A stretch of DNA of 12,186 nucleotides from Acidobacteriota bacterium (GTDB lineage: Bacteria > Acidobacteriota > Terriglobia > Acidiferrales > 2-02-FULL-67-57). A model generated the notes under the pieces. It searched no databases. It was not told the DNA's origin and saw only the letters and a list, made by a program, of their open reading frames with translations. The stretch spans positions 1-12,186 of the forward strand of contig JACPRL010000015.1 of assembly GCA_016189965.1 (NCBI GenBank). The letters run 5' to 3'. Positions 4,899 through 12,186 of the stretch are shown one piece after another. The translations under genes were made by a program, and so were the position numbers. Each line of letters opens with the position of its first letter. Position 1 is the first letter of the stretch.

Positions 4899-7352
4899 TC
4901 AATTTCCGACCAGGGCAAAGACGCGCACCGGCCCGCCCGAGCCGCCTTCGAGCTTGATGGGCGCCACAATCAGGAAGGCGCTGCTTTCCGGCAGCGCGCT
5001 GAGGTCGGCGAGGTTTTCGAGATGATACAGGTCAGCGCCGTGGGAAAGGCGGTGGACCTCGAAGCTGGTCGAGGGGCCGTAGTCCACGCTCAACGTGTCG
5101 ATGCCCAGGCCGCTCGCGCCGCGCTCCACGAGCAGTTCCACCGCTGCTACAGAGAAGCCGGGGAAATGCATCAACCCCCGGTCGTCCATATTGCGGTAGC
5201 GCGCCTCGTCGGGCCACCGCCCCGCCCAACCGGTGCGCGCCAGCACGATGGCGCCCCGCGGGATGCGTCCGTGGCGCTCTTCCCAGTCCAGCACGTCGGC
5301 GGGTTGCAGGCGGTAGTCGGGATTGGCGGAGGCCGGGCCGCGAATGTCAATAACCACGGCGGGGCCGAAGAGACGTTCGGGCGGGATGGCGTCCACGGGC
5401 GTCCGGCCGGGCGGGAAGTGAACCGGGGCGTCGAGATGAGTGCCATAGTGCTCGAGCATCCAGAAGTTGCGGCTGAAGTAGCCCGCCTGCTCGGCCCGCG
5501 CCTGCACCCGCGCCTCGAAGGTGCGCGCGTCGCCCGGCCAGGCCGGTAGCTTGTCGCTGATGGAGTAACTCAAGTCAACGATGTGCGCGCGCCCGGCGGC
5601 GAGCCCGGCGATGTAGTTCTCGGTCGGGACGCTCTGCGCGGGCGGAGACTTCGGCGAGCGGCGATAGCCCGGCCCGCGGACCACTTGGCCCGGCGTGGCG
5701 CCGGTCGGCTCCCCGTCCTTCAACGCCTGCGTCCCGTTCACCAAGACGTGCACCACGCCGGTCGCGAGCTGATGCGGCTGCTTGTAGGTGGCGTGGTCCT
5801 GGATGCGCGGCGCGTCGAAGACGACGATATCAGCAAAGTAGCCCGGCGCCAGCCGCCCGCGCTCGGCGATTTTCAGGTTGGTGGCCGGCAAGGAGGTGAG
5901 GCGGCGGACGGCTTCTTCAAGTGAAATCAGTTTTTCCTCGCGCACATACTTTCCCAGCAGGCGCGCGAAAGTGCCGTAGGCGCGCGGATGAGGATTCGAC
6001 TTGAGGAAGACGCCTTCGGGCGCGGACCCTTCGGCGTCCGAGCCGAAGCTGACCCAAGGAAGCTGGATCTGCCGGCGGACGTTCTCTTCCGACATCAGGA
6101 AATAGATGGCTTCGACCCGGCTGTCGTCTTCCAGCACCAAGTCAATGGCGGTGGCCTGCGGGGATTTGCCTCGCTCGGCGGCCACCTCGGCGAGCGTTTT
6201 GCCGGTGAGCGGCTTCAAGGCGTCGTTCTTGAACCCCACCAGCAGCGTGTTTTCCGGCCCGGCGTGGAGAAACAGGTTTTCCCACTCGTCGCTCGGCGTA
6301 ACCATTTCCCGTTCGACCCGAGCGCGGATGGCCGGGTCGCGAAGCCGCGCCAGCCAGGCGCGGTGGCCACCTTCCTGCACCCAGGGCGGCATGCTCGCGC
6401 TCAAGCCTGTGGCGCCCGCGGTGTAAGTGTACATATCGGCGGTGATGCGCAGGCCTTCCGCTCGCGCCCGCTCGACGCGGGCGATGACCTCGTCCAGCCG
6501 GCCCCAGTTTTCGCGGCCGGCGGCTTTGAGGTGATAAATCTCCGCGGGAATGCCGGCGCGCCGCGCGATGGTGATGAGCTCGTCCACGGCCTCCGGTAGT
6601 TGATTGCCCTCGTTGCGCATGTGGGAGATGTACATCCCACCGTACTCGGCCGCCACCTTGGCCAGCTCAATCAGCTCCTCCGTGCGGGCGAAGAAGGCCG
6701 GAGGGTAAATCAGCGAGGAACCCACCCCGAGAGCACCTTCCTCCATGGCCTGGTGCACCAGCGCGCGCATCTGGTCGAACTCGGCGGGCGACGGCGCACG
6801 GTTTTCGTAGCCCAGCACATGAATGCGCACCGTGGTGGCGCCGACGAAGGAGGCGACGTTGGGTGCGACGCCGCGGGCGACGAGGTACTCGAGGTAGTCG
6901 CCCAGCGTCGTCCAGCCAATCTCGTACTTGATGTCGCCTTGCTGCTCGCGGTTCTCCTTTTTCATGGCGTCGTTCAGCGGGCCCATCGACCAGCCTTCCC
7001 CGAAAACTTCGAGCGTGACGCCTTGGCGGAGGTCGCTCAGAGCGCGGCCATCAACGAGCAGGGATTCGGTGGCCCAGCTCAGCATGTTGATGAAGCCGGG
7101 AGCGACGACGAGCCCGCGCGCATCGATGACCTGCGCCGCCGACGCGCCGCTCAAATCGCCCACCGCGGCGATCTTCTGCCCGCGAATCCCCACATCCGCC
7201 CGGTAGGCGGGCAGGCCGCTGCCGTCCACCACCAAGCCGCCGGTGATGAGGATGTCGAAGGCGGGAGCGGCCTCCCCGGCTTCGATACCAGCCGCAGCCA
7301 GCAGCAGGCAAGGAAAAAGCAAGGCGGCACAGAACGCTCTTCTAGCTTGCAT
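4899..7352 (-). CDS. Exported fusion: D-aminoacylase-like amidohydrolase + cyclase/kynurenine-formamidase-like domain
   Basis: An 817-residue protein. Residues 1-30 look like a secretion signal (MQARRAFCAALLFPCLLLAAA). Residues ~35-550 are an amidohydrolase-superfamily domain of the N-acyl-D-amino-acid deacylase type: ILITGGLVVDGSG, PGFINMLSW (86-93), MYISHMRNEG (His244), IYHLKAAG (His274), FGSDAEG (Asp439), and the C-terminal beta-sandwich APGYFADIVVFD. A Pro/Ser-rich linker follows (about 553-575). Residues ~590-817 are a cyclase-family (PF04199) domain with the zinc motif HYGTHLDAPVHF (His635, His639, Asp641, His645) and LYHLENL near the end. The HxH metal motif of the amidohydrolase is absent. 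The ATG at 7352 is chosen because GGAGG lies 8 bases upstream; a TTG at 7376 would precede that site. Both domains belong to amide- or ester-cleaving families, so stepwise hydrolysis of an N-acylated compound in the periplasm is plausible, but the substrate is unknown. The EVE gene lies 42 bp upstream. Confidence 0.92.
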   Translation of the reverse strand: MQARRAFCAALLFPCLLLAAAGIEAGEAAPAFDILITGGLVVDGSGLPAYRADVGIRGQKIAAVGDLSGASAAQVIDARGLVVAPGFINMLSWATESLLVDGRALSDLRQGVTLEVFGEGWSMGPLNDAMKKENREQQGDIKYEIGWTTLGDYLEYLVARGVAPNVASFVGATTVRIHVLGYENRAPSPAEFDQMRALVHQAMEEGALGVGSSLIYPPAFFARTEELIELAKVAAEYGGMYISHMRNEGNQLPEAVDELITIARRAGIPAEIYHLKAAGRENWGRLDEVIARVERARAEGLRITADMYTYTAGATGLSASMPPWVQEGGHRAWLARLRDPAIRARVEREMVTPSDEWENLFLHAGPENTLLVGFKNDALKPLTGKTLAEVAAERGKSPQATAIDLVLEDDSRVEAIYFLMSEENVRRQIQLPWVSFGSDAEGSAPEGVFLKSNPHPRAYGTFARLLGKYVREEKLISLEEAVRRLTSLPATNLKIAERGRLAPGYFADIVVFDAPRIQDHATYKQPHQLATGVVHVLVNGTQALKDGEPTGATPGQVVRGPGYRRSPKSPPAQSVPTENYIAGLAAGRAHIVDLSYSISDKLPAWPGDARTFEARVQARAEQAGYFSRNFWMLEHYGTHLDAPVHFPPGRTPVDAIPPERLFGPAVVIDIRGPASANPDYRLQPADVLDWEERHGRIPRGAIVLARTGWAGRWPDEARYRNMDDRGLMHFPGFSVAAVELLVERGASGLGIDTLSVDYGPSTSFEVHRLSHGADLYHLENLADLSALPESSAFLIVAPIKLEGGSGGPVRVFALVGN

Positions 7353-7394
7353 CGGGTATTTCCTCCGGGAAGGCAAGGCTCTCGGGACGCCAGC

Positions 7395-7823
7395 TCAGCG
7401 GAAGGGGCCGAGCGAGACGCCGGCCATCCGCAGAATCTCGTTGTACTCCTGCTCGGTCAGCGGGGTGACCTGCAGGCGCGGCCGGCCGAGGAACTTCATC
7501 CGCCGCAGGAGCGGGTTCAGCTTCAGCTCTTTCAGCGGCACGGGCCGCGGCAGCCGCTGCTGGGCTTTCAGGTCGACAACCCAGGCCGCTTTACTGCGCT
7601 CGTAGGGGTTGGGATAGGGGTCGGAAGCCACCAGAGCCAGCGCATAGGCCGACCGTTCGGGCGGCCCGTGGTAGCAGACTACCTGGTCGCCTCTGCGCAC
7701 CTGCTTCATGTAGCGTTGGGCGGCGGCGCTGCGAATGCCGTTCCAGAGCTCCTTGCCTTTGACGAACAGCGTGTCCCAGTGATAGGCGCTAGGATCAGTG
7801 GTAAACAGCCAGTGACGGCTCAC
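7395..7823 (-). CDS. EVE-domain (PUA-like) protein
   Basis: A 142-residue single-domain protein. HWLFTTDPSAYHWDTL, then WNGIRSAAAQRYMKQVRRGDQVVCYHG, match the EVE-domain pattern (aromatic-rich start, W-GIR/VR, then a GD-x-V-x-x-YH strand). EVE domains are PUA-like folds; the eukaryotic THYN1 homologue is the best-known member, and bacterial ones are thought to read modified bases in DNA or RNA. The segment EILRMAGVSLGPFR closes the protein. The start is a GTG at 7823 with GGAGGAG 8-9 bases upstream. A strong terminator lies upstream at 7882-7907, so this gene probably has its own promoter or depends on readthrough. It is followed after 42 bp by the hydrolase fusion. No restriction or defence genes are nearby, so a role in defence is not supported by context. 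Confidence 0.88.
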   Translation of the reverse strand: MSRHWLFTTDPSAYHWDTLFVKGKELWNGIRSAAAQRYMKQVRRGDQVVCYHGPPERSAYALALVASDPYPNPYERSKAAWVVDLKAQQRLPRPVPLKELKLNPLLRRMKFLGRPRLQVTPLTEQEYNEILRMAGVSLGPFR

Positions 7824-7881
7824 CCGGAACTCCTCCGGGCTCGCGACCCCCGCGCACCTTCAGGCGGCGAGCACAGACAAG

Positions 7882-7907
7882 AAAAAACGGAGACAAGCAT
7901 GTCTCCG
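7882..7907 (-). terminator. Rho-independent terminator after the nuoB-Rieske unit
   Basis: On the minus strand a perfect 8-bp stem CGGAGACA / TGTCTCCG with a 4-base loop TGCT (7888-7907) is followed at once by six T (7882-7887). It lies 54 bp downstream of the Rieske gene stop and upstream of the EVE gene. This is a textbook intrinsic terminator and marks the end of the nuoB-Rieske transcript. Confidence 0.88.
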
Positions 7908-7960
7908 CGCTTTGCTTCGCATCCGGCTTCCCCGGCCCGAACGCGGTCACACCTCTCAAC

Positions 7961-8272
7961 CTACGTCTCCAGTCCAACCCAGATGTCCTCTCCTTCCACC
8001 TTGACGGGCAAGGTCTGCACCTTGATCTGCTCGTTGAACACCGCTTCCCCGCTGCTCACTCTGTACTGCCAGCCGTGCCAGGGGCAGGTGACCACTTCGC
8101 CTTCCAGCGTCCCCTGCCCCAGCGGGCCGCCGCGGTGCAGGCAGACGTTATCGGTGGCGTAGATGTTTCCGTCCACGTTGTAAAGCGCAATCATCTTCCC
8201 GTCCGCCTGGAACTCGCGCGCCGTTCCCGGCGGCATCTCGTTCACCTTGACGACCTTCACGAATCGCGGCAC
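7961..8272 (-). CDS. Rieske [2Fe-2S] ferredoxin
   Basis: A 103-residue soluble Rieske protein. The cluster motifs are complete: Cys44-x-His46 (CLHRGG) and Cys63-x2-His66 (CPWHGW). The spacing of 16 residues between them is normal. The N-terminal VVKVNEMPPGTAREFQADGK and the terminal PVKVEGEDIWVGL strand are typical of stand-alone Rieske ferredoxins of the NirD / dioxygenase-ferredoxin type. There is no membrane anchor or signal, so it is a cytoplasmic electron carrier, not the bc1-complex subunit. The start is GTG at 8272 with AGAGGA and GGAGG upstream. It follows nuoB by 25 bp, shares its promoter and precedes a strong terminator. The electron partner is unknown; the neighbour suggests a link to the quinone-reducing chain, but no oxygenase or nitrite reductase gene is present. 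Confidence 0.93.
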   Translation of the reverse strand: MPRFVKVVKVNEMPPGTAREFQADGKMIALYNVDGNIYATDNVCLHRGGPLGQGTLEGEVVTCPWHGWQYRVSSGEAVFNEQIKVQTLPVKVEGEDIWVGLET

Positions 8273-8297
8273 GGCCGTCCTCTCCTCCCCGGCGCCC

Positions 8298-8858
<561 letters not shown>

Positions 8859-8881
8859 CCGCGATTGCCCCGCAGGATTAC

Positions 8882-8910
8882 AAACTATCCTACCCGGTCG
8901 GCAAAGTCAA
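8882..8910 (-). promoter_or_regulatory. Predicted sigma-70-like promoter of the nuoB-Rieske unit
   Basis: On the minus strand TTGACT (8905-8910) and TAGTTT (8882-8887) are 17 bp apart in the 128-bp gap between the methyltransferase and nuoB. This gap is clearly more AT-rich than its surroundings. The predicted start near 8875 leaves a leader of about 17 bases before the nuoB ATG. The -35 is one base from consensus and the -10 is moderate. Confidence 0.55.
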
Positions 8911-8986
8911 GCGGTCCCCGAAGACATCAACTGTAACCGTAAGAAACTACAGAGCTTAACTAAACTATTGGAACGAGCCTAAAAAA

Positions 8987-9976
8987 TCAGCCCGCCGGCC
9001 GCCGCGCCACCGCGTGCAGCTCCTGCCCGACCGGCAACCACAGAGGAAGCTTGAAGCTGGCCTTGAGCGCCCGGCGCAGGTAGGCGTAGGCCAAGGTGTG
9101 CTTCCAGGCTGCTGCCTCCCTGGGCGGTTTGGCTTCGGATGCACTCCGAGTGCGCCGGCTGGTGCGCCAGGAAGCCGGCAGGCAACCCAGCTCAAACAGG
9201 CCGCGCTTCACGCCCAGCATGTAAATGTTCTCCACCCGAAAGCCCAGCCGCGCCAGCCAGTCACGGAAGCAAACCGGAGTAAAAAAATTCAAGTGCGCCT
9301 GTACGTTCTCTGCGGCCTGCCCGCGCCGGTGGGCGGCAGCAAACGGCGCCAGCTCCGTGTGGCCGTTGGGAATCAACAGCCACACGCGCCCGCCCGCTTG
9401 TCCTGAGCGAAGCGAAGGAGCCCGCAGCACCCGCCATACCTCCCGCATCAGCCCCGCCGGGTCGGAGACGTGCTCGAGCACATTGCGGAGGAAGATGGCG
9501 TCGAAATAGTCTGTCGGAAATGCCGCGGCGGCCAGCTCGCCGTGAAACAAGGTCAGGCCGGGCTCGCGCCGCGCCAGCTCAATGGCCGCGGGCGACACGT
9601 CCGTGCCGAACGCTTCCCAGCCCGAAGTCTCCCGCACCCCGGCCAAGAAGTCGCCCGCCCCGCAGCCGACGTCGAGCACGCGCCCGCGCTCTTTCTCCCG
9701 GCGCAGGCGGCGTCCGGCCAGCCAGCCTTCTCCGACGCGCGCGTGCGACTTGGGCAAATAGTCGGTGAAGCCGCGGCCGCCCGGCTCGCTGTCGAAGTAT
9801 TCCCGAGAATAGAAACGCTCCAGTTCCGCCGCGCTGGGTCGCGGCGTGACGAACCAGAAGCCGCAGGCGCGGCACGCCGCCACCTGCCGCTCGCCGATCT
9901 CGGGAATCTCGATCCGATAGCGCGGTTCGGCGGCCGACTGGCAGAGAGGACACCCGGCGTCCGCGGCGGAAGTCAT
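8987..9976 (-). CDS. Class I SAM methyltransferase with N-terminal zinc ribbon
   Basis: A 329-residue methyltransferase. Residues 9-38 form a four-cysteine zinc ribbon (Cys9, Cys12, Cys35, Cys38), followed by FVTPRPSAAELERFYSREYF. This arrangement is common in Methyltransf_23-type enzymes encoded with glycan or small-molecule pathways. SAM motif I is RVLDVGCGAGDFL (99-111), the acidic residue after beta-2 is Asp126, and the post-motif is FLRNVLEHVSDP (162-173). Between VWRVLR and GGRVWLLIPN the usual Pro is replaced by nine residues APSLRSGQA (186-194), encoded by a known type of interspersed repeat. The C-terminal third contains a Ser/Arg-rich patch, SWRTSRRTRSASEAK, that looks degenerate. 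The start ATG overlaps the upstream methyltransferase stop (ATGA, 9973-9976), so translation is probably coupled. A run of six T follows the stop without a clear stem. Substrate unknown. Confidence 0.87.
   Translation of the reverse strand: MTSAADAGCPLCQSAAEPRYRIEIPEIGERQVAACRACGFWFVTPRPSAAELERFYSREYFDSEPGGRGFTDYLPKSHARVGEGWLAGRRLRREKERGRVLDVGCGAGDFLAGVRETSGWEAFGTDVSPAAIELARREPGLTLFHGELAAAAFPTDYFDAIFLRNVLEHVSDPAGLMREVWRVLRAPSLRSGQAGGRVWLLIPNGHTELAPFAAAHRRGQAAENVQAHLNFFTPVCFRDWLARLGFRVENIYMLGVKRGLFELGCLPASWRTSRRTRSASEAKPPREAAAWKHTLAYAYLRRALKASFKLPLWLPVGQELHAVARRPAG
9398..9419. repeat. 22-bp interspersed repeat inserted in-frame in a methyltransferase gene
   Basis: The plus strand carries TCCTGAGCGAAGCGAAGGA (9401-9419), preceded by TTG (9398-9400). 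Imperfectly palindromic (TCCT at one end, AGGA at the other), it resembles a short repeat that I recall being scattered in many environmental bacterial genomes. On the coding strand it reads PSLRSGQ and interrupts the conserved VLRPGGR loop of the methyltransferase without shifting the frame. Only one copy is present in this window. Confidence 0.65.
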
Positions 9977-10692
9977 CGCCAGCTCGGCACGGCCGGTTTG
10001 CGCCCGGTCACCAGCAGCGCCCCTTCCTGCCGGAAGCGGCGCATCTGCTCGGCGCTCTCAAACCATTTCGATTGGTAGCCATCGGGCACCGGGCGCGGGT
10101 CAATGATACGCGCGTGGCGCGCTTGCTCGAAGCCCGCCCCGGTCAGCAGCCCACACCACTCGTCGCCCGAGAGCAGGTGCGTCGCCACGGCCAGCTTCTC
10201 CCGCCACTGGTGCGAGTGCACGTTCTCCTTGTAGAGGTTGATAAGAATGTGCACGGTGCCGCCCGGCTGCAGCACGCGGAAAATCTCCTGGAAGGCCTTG
10301 CCGGGTTCCGGCCAATAGTAGGCCGATTCAATGGAAATGACTTTGTTGAAGAAGTTCTCGTCCCACGGGATGTCTTCAGCTTCGCCGCGGATGAACATCA
10401 GGCTGACGCGCTCGGCGTAGCGTTCTCGCGCTCGCCGCACCATCTCATCGGCTACGTCTATCCCTACCACCTGCCCCTGCGGCACCTTGTCGGTGAGGAG
10501 GCCGCAGAGCCAGCCCGCCCCGCAGCCGAGGTCGAGGATTTTGTCGTCGAGAGCAAACTCCATCTGCGCCAGCAGGCCGGCGGCGATGGCGGCGTGCTCC
10601 TCGGCCATCTCCTCGCCCCGGCCCGCGCTCGCCCAACGGTTGAACTCCTCCCGCAGCCGCTCCTCGGCTTGGATTGGGTCGTTGTGTTTCAT
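9973..10692 (-). CDS. Class I SAM methyltransferase (UbiE-like / Methyltransf_11 type)
   Basis: A 239-residue soluble methyltransferase. Motif I is KILDLGCGAGWLCGLL (51-66). The acidic residue after beta-2 is in VVGIDVADEMV, motif II/III regions are FIRGEAEDIPWDENFFNKVIS and FRVLQPGGTVHILINLY. The ESAYYWPEP segment is the post-motif usually filled by an aromatic/His pair in UbiE-like enzymes. The core fold covers about residues 35-190 and a short C-terminal region follows. Substrate not known; members of this broad group methylate quinones, lipids and many metabolites. It lies 29 bp downstream of the aspartyl protease gene with only a weak ribosome site, and it overlaps the next methyltransferase by ATGA. 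The pair probably forms one translational unit, and the two may act in sequence on one molecule or as a complex. Confidence 0.86.
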   Translation of the reverse strand: MKHNDPIQAEERLREEFNRWASAGRGEEMAEEHAAIAAGLLAQMEFALDDKILDLGCGAGWLCGLLTDKVPQGQVVGIDVADEMVRRARERYAERVSLMFIRGEAEDIPWDENFFNKVISIESAYYWPEPGKAFQEIFRVLQPGGTVHILINLYKENVHSHQWREKLAVATHLLSGDEWCGLLTGAGFEQARHARIIDPRPVPDGYQSKWFESAEQMRRFRQEGALLVTGRKPAVPSWR

Positions 10693-10721
10693 CGGCGCGG
10701 AAGGCAGCGAAAACTTGGAAG

Positions 10722-11096
10722 CTAGAGCGAGGATATACGTAGGAAAAGCAGTTTGCGCGGCACCAGCTTCTTCCCCACAGGATCAACAGCAAAGCCCATC
10801 GCTTCCAACGCGGTGGCCCCGAGTACGGTGGCCTCTCCGGGTTCCGCAAAAGCCACGGGAACTGGAACCGTTCGGCCATTTACGCTCAACAGCACTCCCC
10901 CAATGTCCCTCTCCAGAGTGCGACCGTCGGCCAATTCAAACTCAAGTCGGGAGGTAGGAGCGACGCCGAGATCGGTTAGCAATTGCCCGGGCAAGAAAGT
11001 AAGCGTGGCTCCTGTATCTACCACCAACGACACTTGCCGAGTGCGCTGCGGTGTGGCGGGATTAGCCACTGTTACGCTGACTTCGAATAACCTCAT
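10722..11096 (-). CDS. Retropepsin-like (clan AA) aspartyl protease
   Basis: A 124-residue single-domain protein with the retroviral-type aspartyl protease motif VVDTGATLTFLP (catalytic Asp27-Thr28-Gly29). The flap-like ELADGRTLERDIGGV segment and the closing strand-helix VLGATALEAMGFAVD match bacterial clan AA proteases of the gag-asp / TIGR02281-like group. With one DTG motif it must dimerise to form an active site. There is no signal peptide or membrane helix, so it is predicted to be cytoplasmic. Natural substrates of such bacterial enzymes are mostly unknown. The ATG at 11096 is 9 bases after the thiC stop, so the two are almost certainly cotranscribed. A link to thiamine synthesis is only suggested by position. 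Confidence 0.87.
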   Translation of the reverse strand: MRLFEVSVTVANPATPQRTRQVSLVVDTGATLTFLPGQLLTDLGVAPTSRLEFELADGRTLERDIGGVLLSVNGRTVPVPVAFAEPGEATVLGATALEAMGFAVDPVGKKLVPRKLLFLRISSL

Positions 11097-11105
11097 GCTT
11101 GTGCC

Positions 11106-12186
<1,081 letters not shown>

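Noticed and set aside
4840..4902. TTG at 4902 overlapping the fusion stop codon as the lipoprotein start
   Set aside because: Although the overlap looks like translational coupling, it would put about 20 polar residues before the signal peptide; GTG 4839 has a ribosome site and the right signal layout.
4107..5549. Plus-strand open frame (about 480 codons) overlapping the O-methyltransferase-like gene end, the lipoprotein and the fusion gene
   Set aside because: It crosses three real genes in a different frame or strand, and its composition is low-complexity Arg/Pro/Gly without any domain.
7320..7376. TTG at 7376 as an alternative start of the hydrolase fusion
   Set aside because: It would place the GGAGG ribosome site inside the coding region and add residues ahead of a normal signal peptide; ATG 7352 fits better.
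7395..7960. EVE-domain gene as part of a defence or modified-DNA system
   Set aside because: EVE domains can occur with restriction systems, but the neighbours here are metabolic hydrolases and respiratory genes with no nuclease or DNA methyltransferase.
6600..8162. Long plus-strand open frame (about 520 codons) antisense to the hydrolase fusion and EVE genes
   Set aside because: It lies opposite genes with clear domain motifs, has no recognisable motifs and is rich in Arg/Gly/Ala/His/Val, as expected for a GC-driven shadow of coding DNA.
8970..9010. Possible intrinsic terminator after the zinc-ribbon methyltransferase (T-run at 8981-8986)
   Set aside because: Six T follow the stop codon directly, but the GC-rich bases before them do not form a clean stem-loop, so I do not call it.

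Overview
The window is about 12.2 kb of GC-rich, densely coding bacterial DNA. No stretch longer than about 140 bases lacks a gene. It holds a conserved, mostly housekeeping gene set: comM/yifB, mutM, nuoB and thiC, plus a Rieske protein, an EVE-domain protein and three SAM-dependent methyltransferases. Exported and lipid-anchored proteins and a complex I subunit suggest a respiring, probably diderm, bacterium. The style of the genes and two short interspersed repeats (a TGTAGCGGAA-ended element and a TCCTGAGCGAAGCGAAGGA-type element) remind me of Acidobacteriota or similar environmental lineages. That is an inference from memory, not a demonstrated assignment.

Layout. Positions 1-1369 carry two minus-strand genes: a ComM-type AAA+ ATPase cut by the left window edge, and upstream of it a small PGPGW-like membrane protein. 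Positions 1456-2263 carry two plus-strand genes: a 60-residue membrane peptide and a P-loop NTPase. A 65-bp cloverleaf-like repeat (2294-2358) lies between that pair and the convergent mutM, and it supplies the mutM stop codon. mutM (minus) and an O-methyltransferase-like gene (plus, from 3274) diverge from a 77-bp intergenic region with a plausible promoter.

From 4348 to the right edge every gene is on the minus strand. Read in transcription order these are: thiC (cut by the right edge), a small retropepsin-like aspartyl protease, two methyltransferases sharing an ATGA overlap, then a promoter, nuoB, a Rieske ferredoxin and a strong intrinsic terminator. After the terminator come an EVE-domain protein, a very unusual exported fusion of a D-aminoacylase-like amidohydrolase with a cyclase/kynurenine-formamidase-like domain, and a small lipoprotein of unknown function.

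There is no CRISPR array, tRNA, rRNA, integrase or complete insertion sequence, and nothing I can call a defence island. The most notable items are the amidohydrolase-cyclase fusion with an altered metal site, the cloverleaf repeat, the in-frame repeat insertion in a methyltransferase, and a nuoB separated from other complex I genes. Long open frames antisense to the genes (for example on the plus strand across 6600-8162 and 11145-12044) are judged to be GC-driven shadows.
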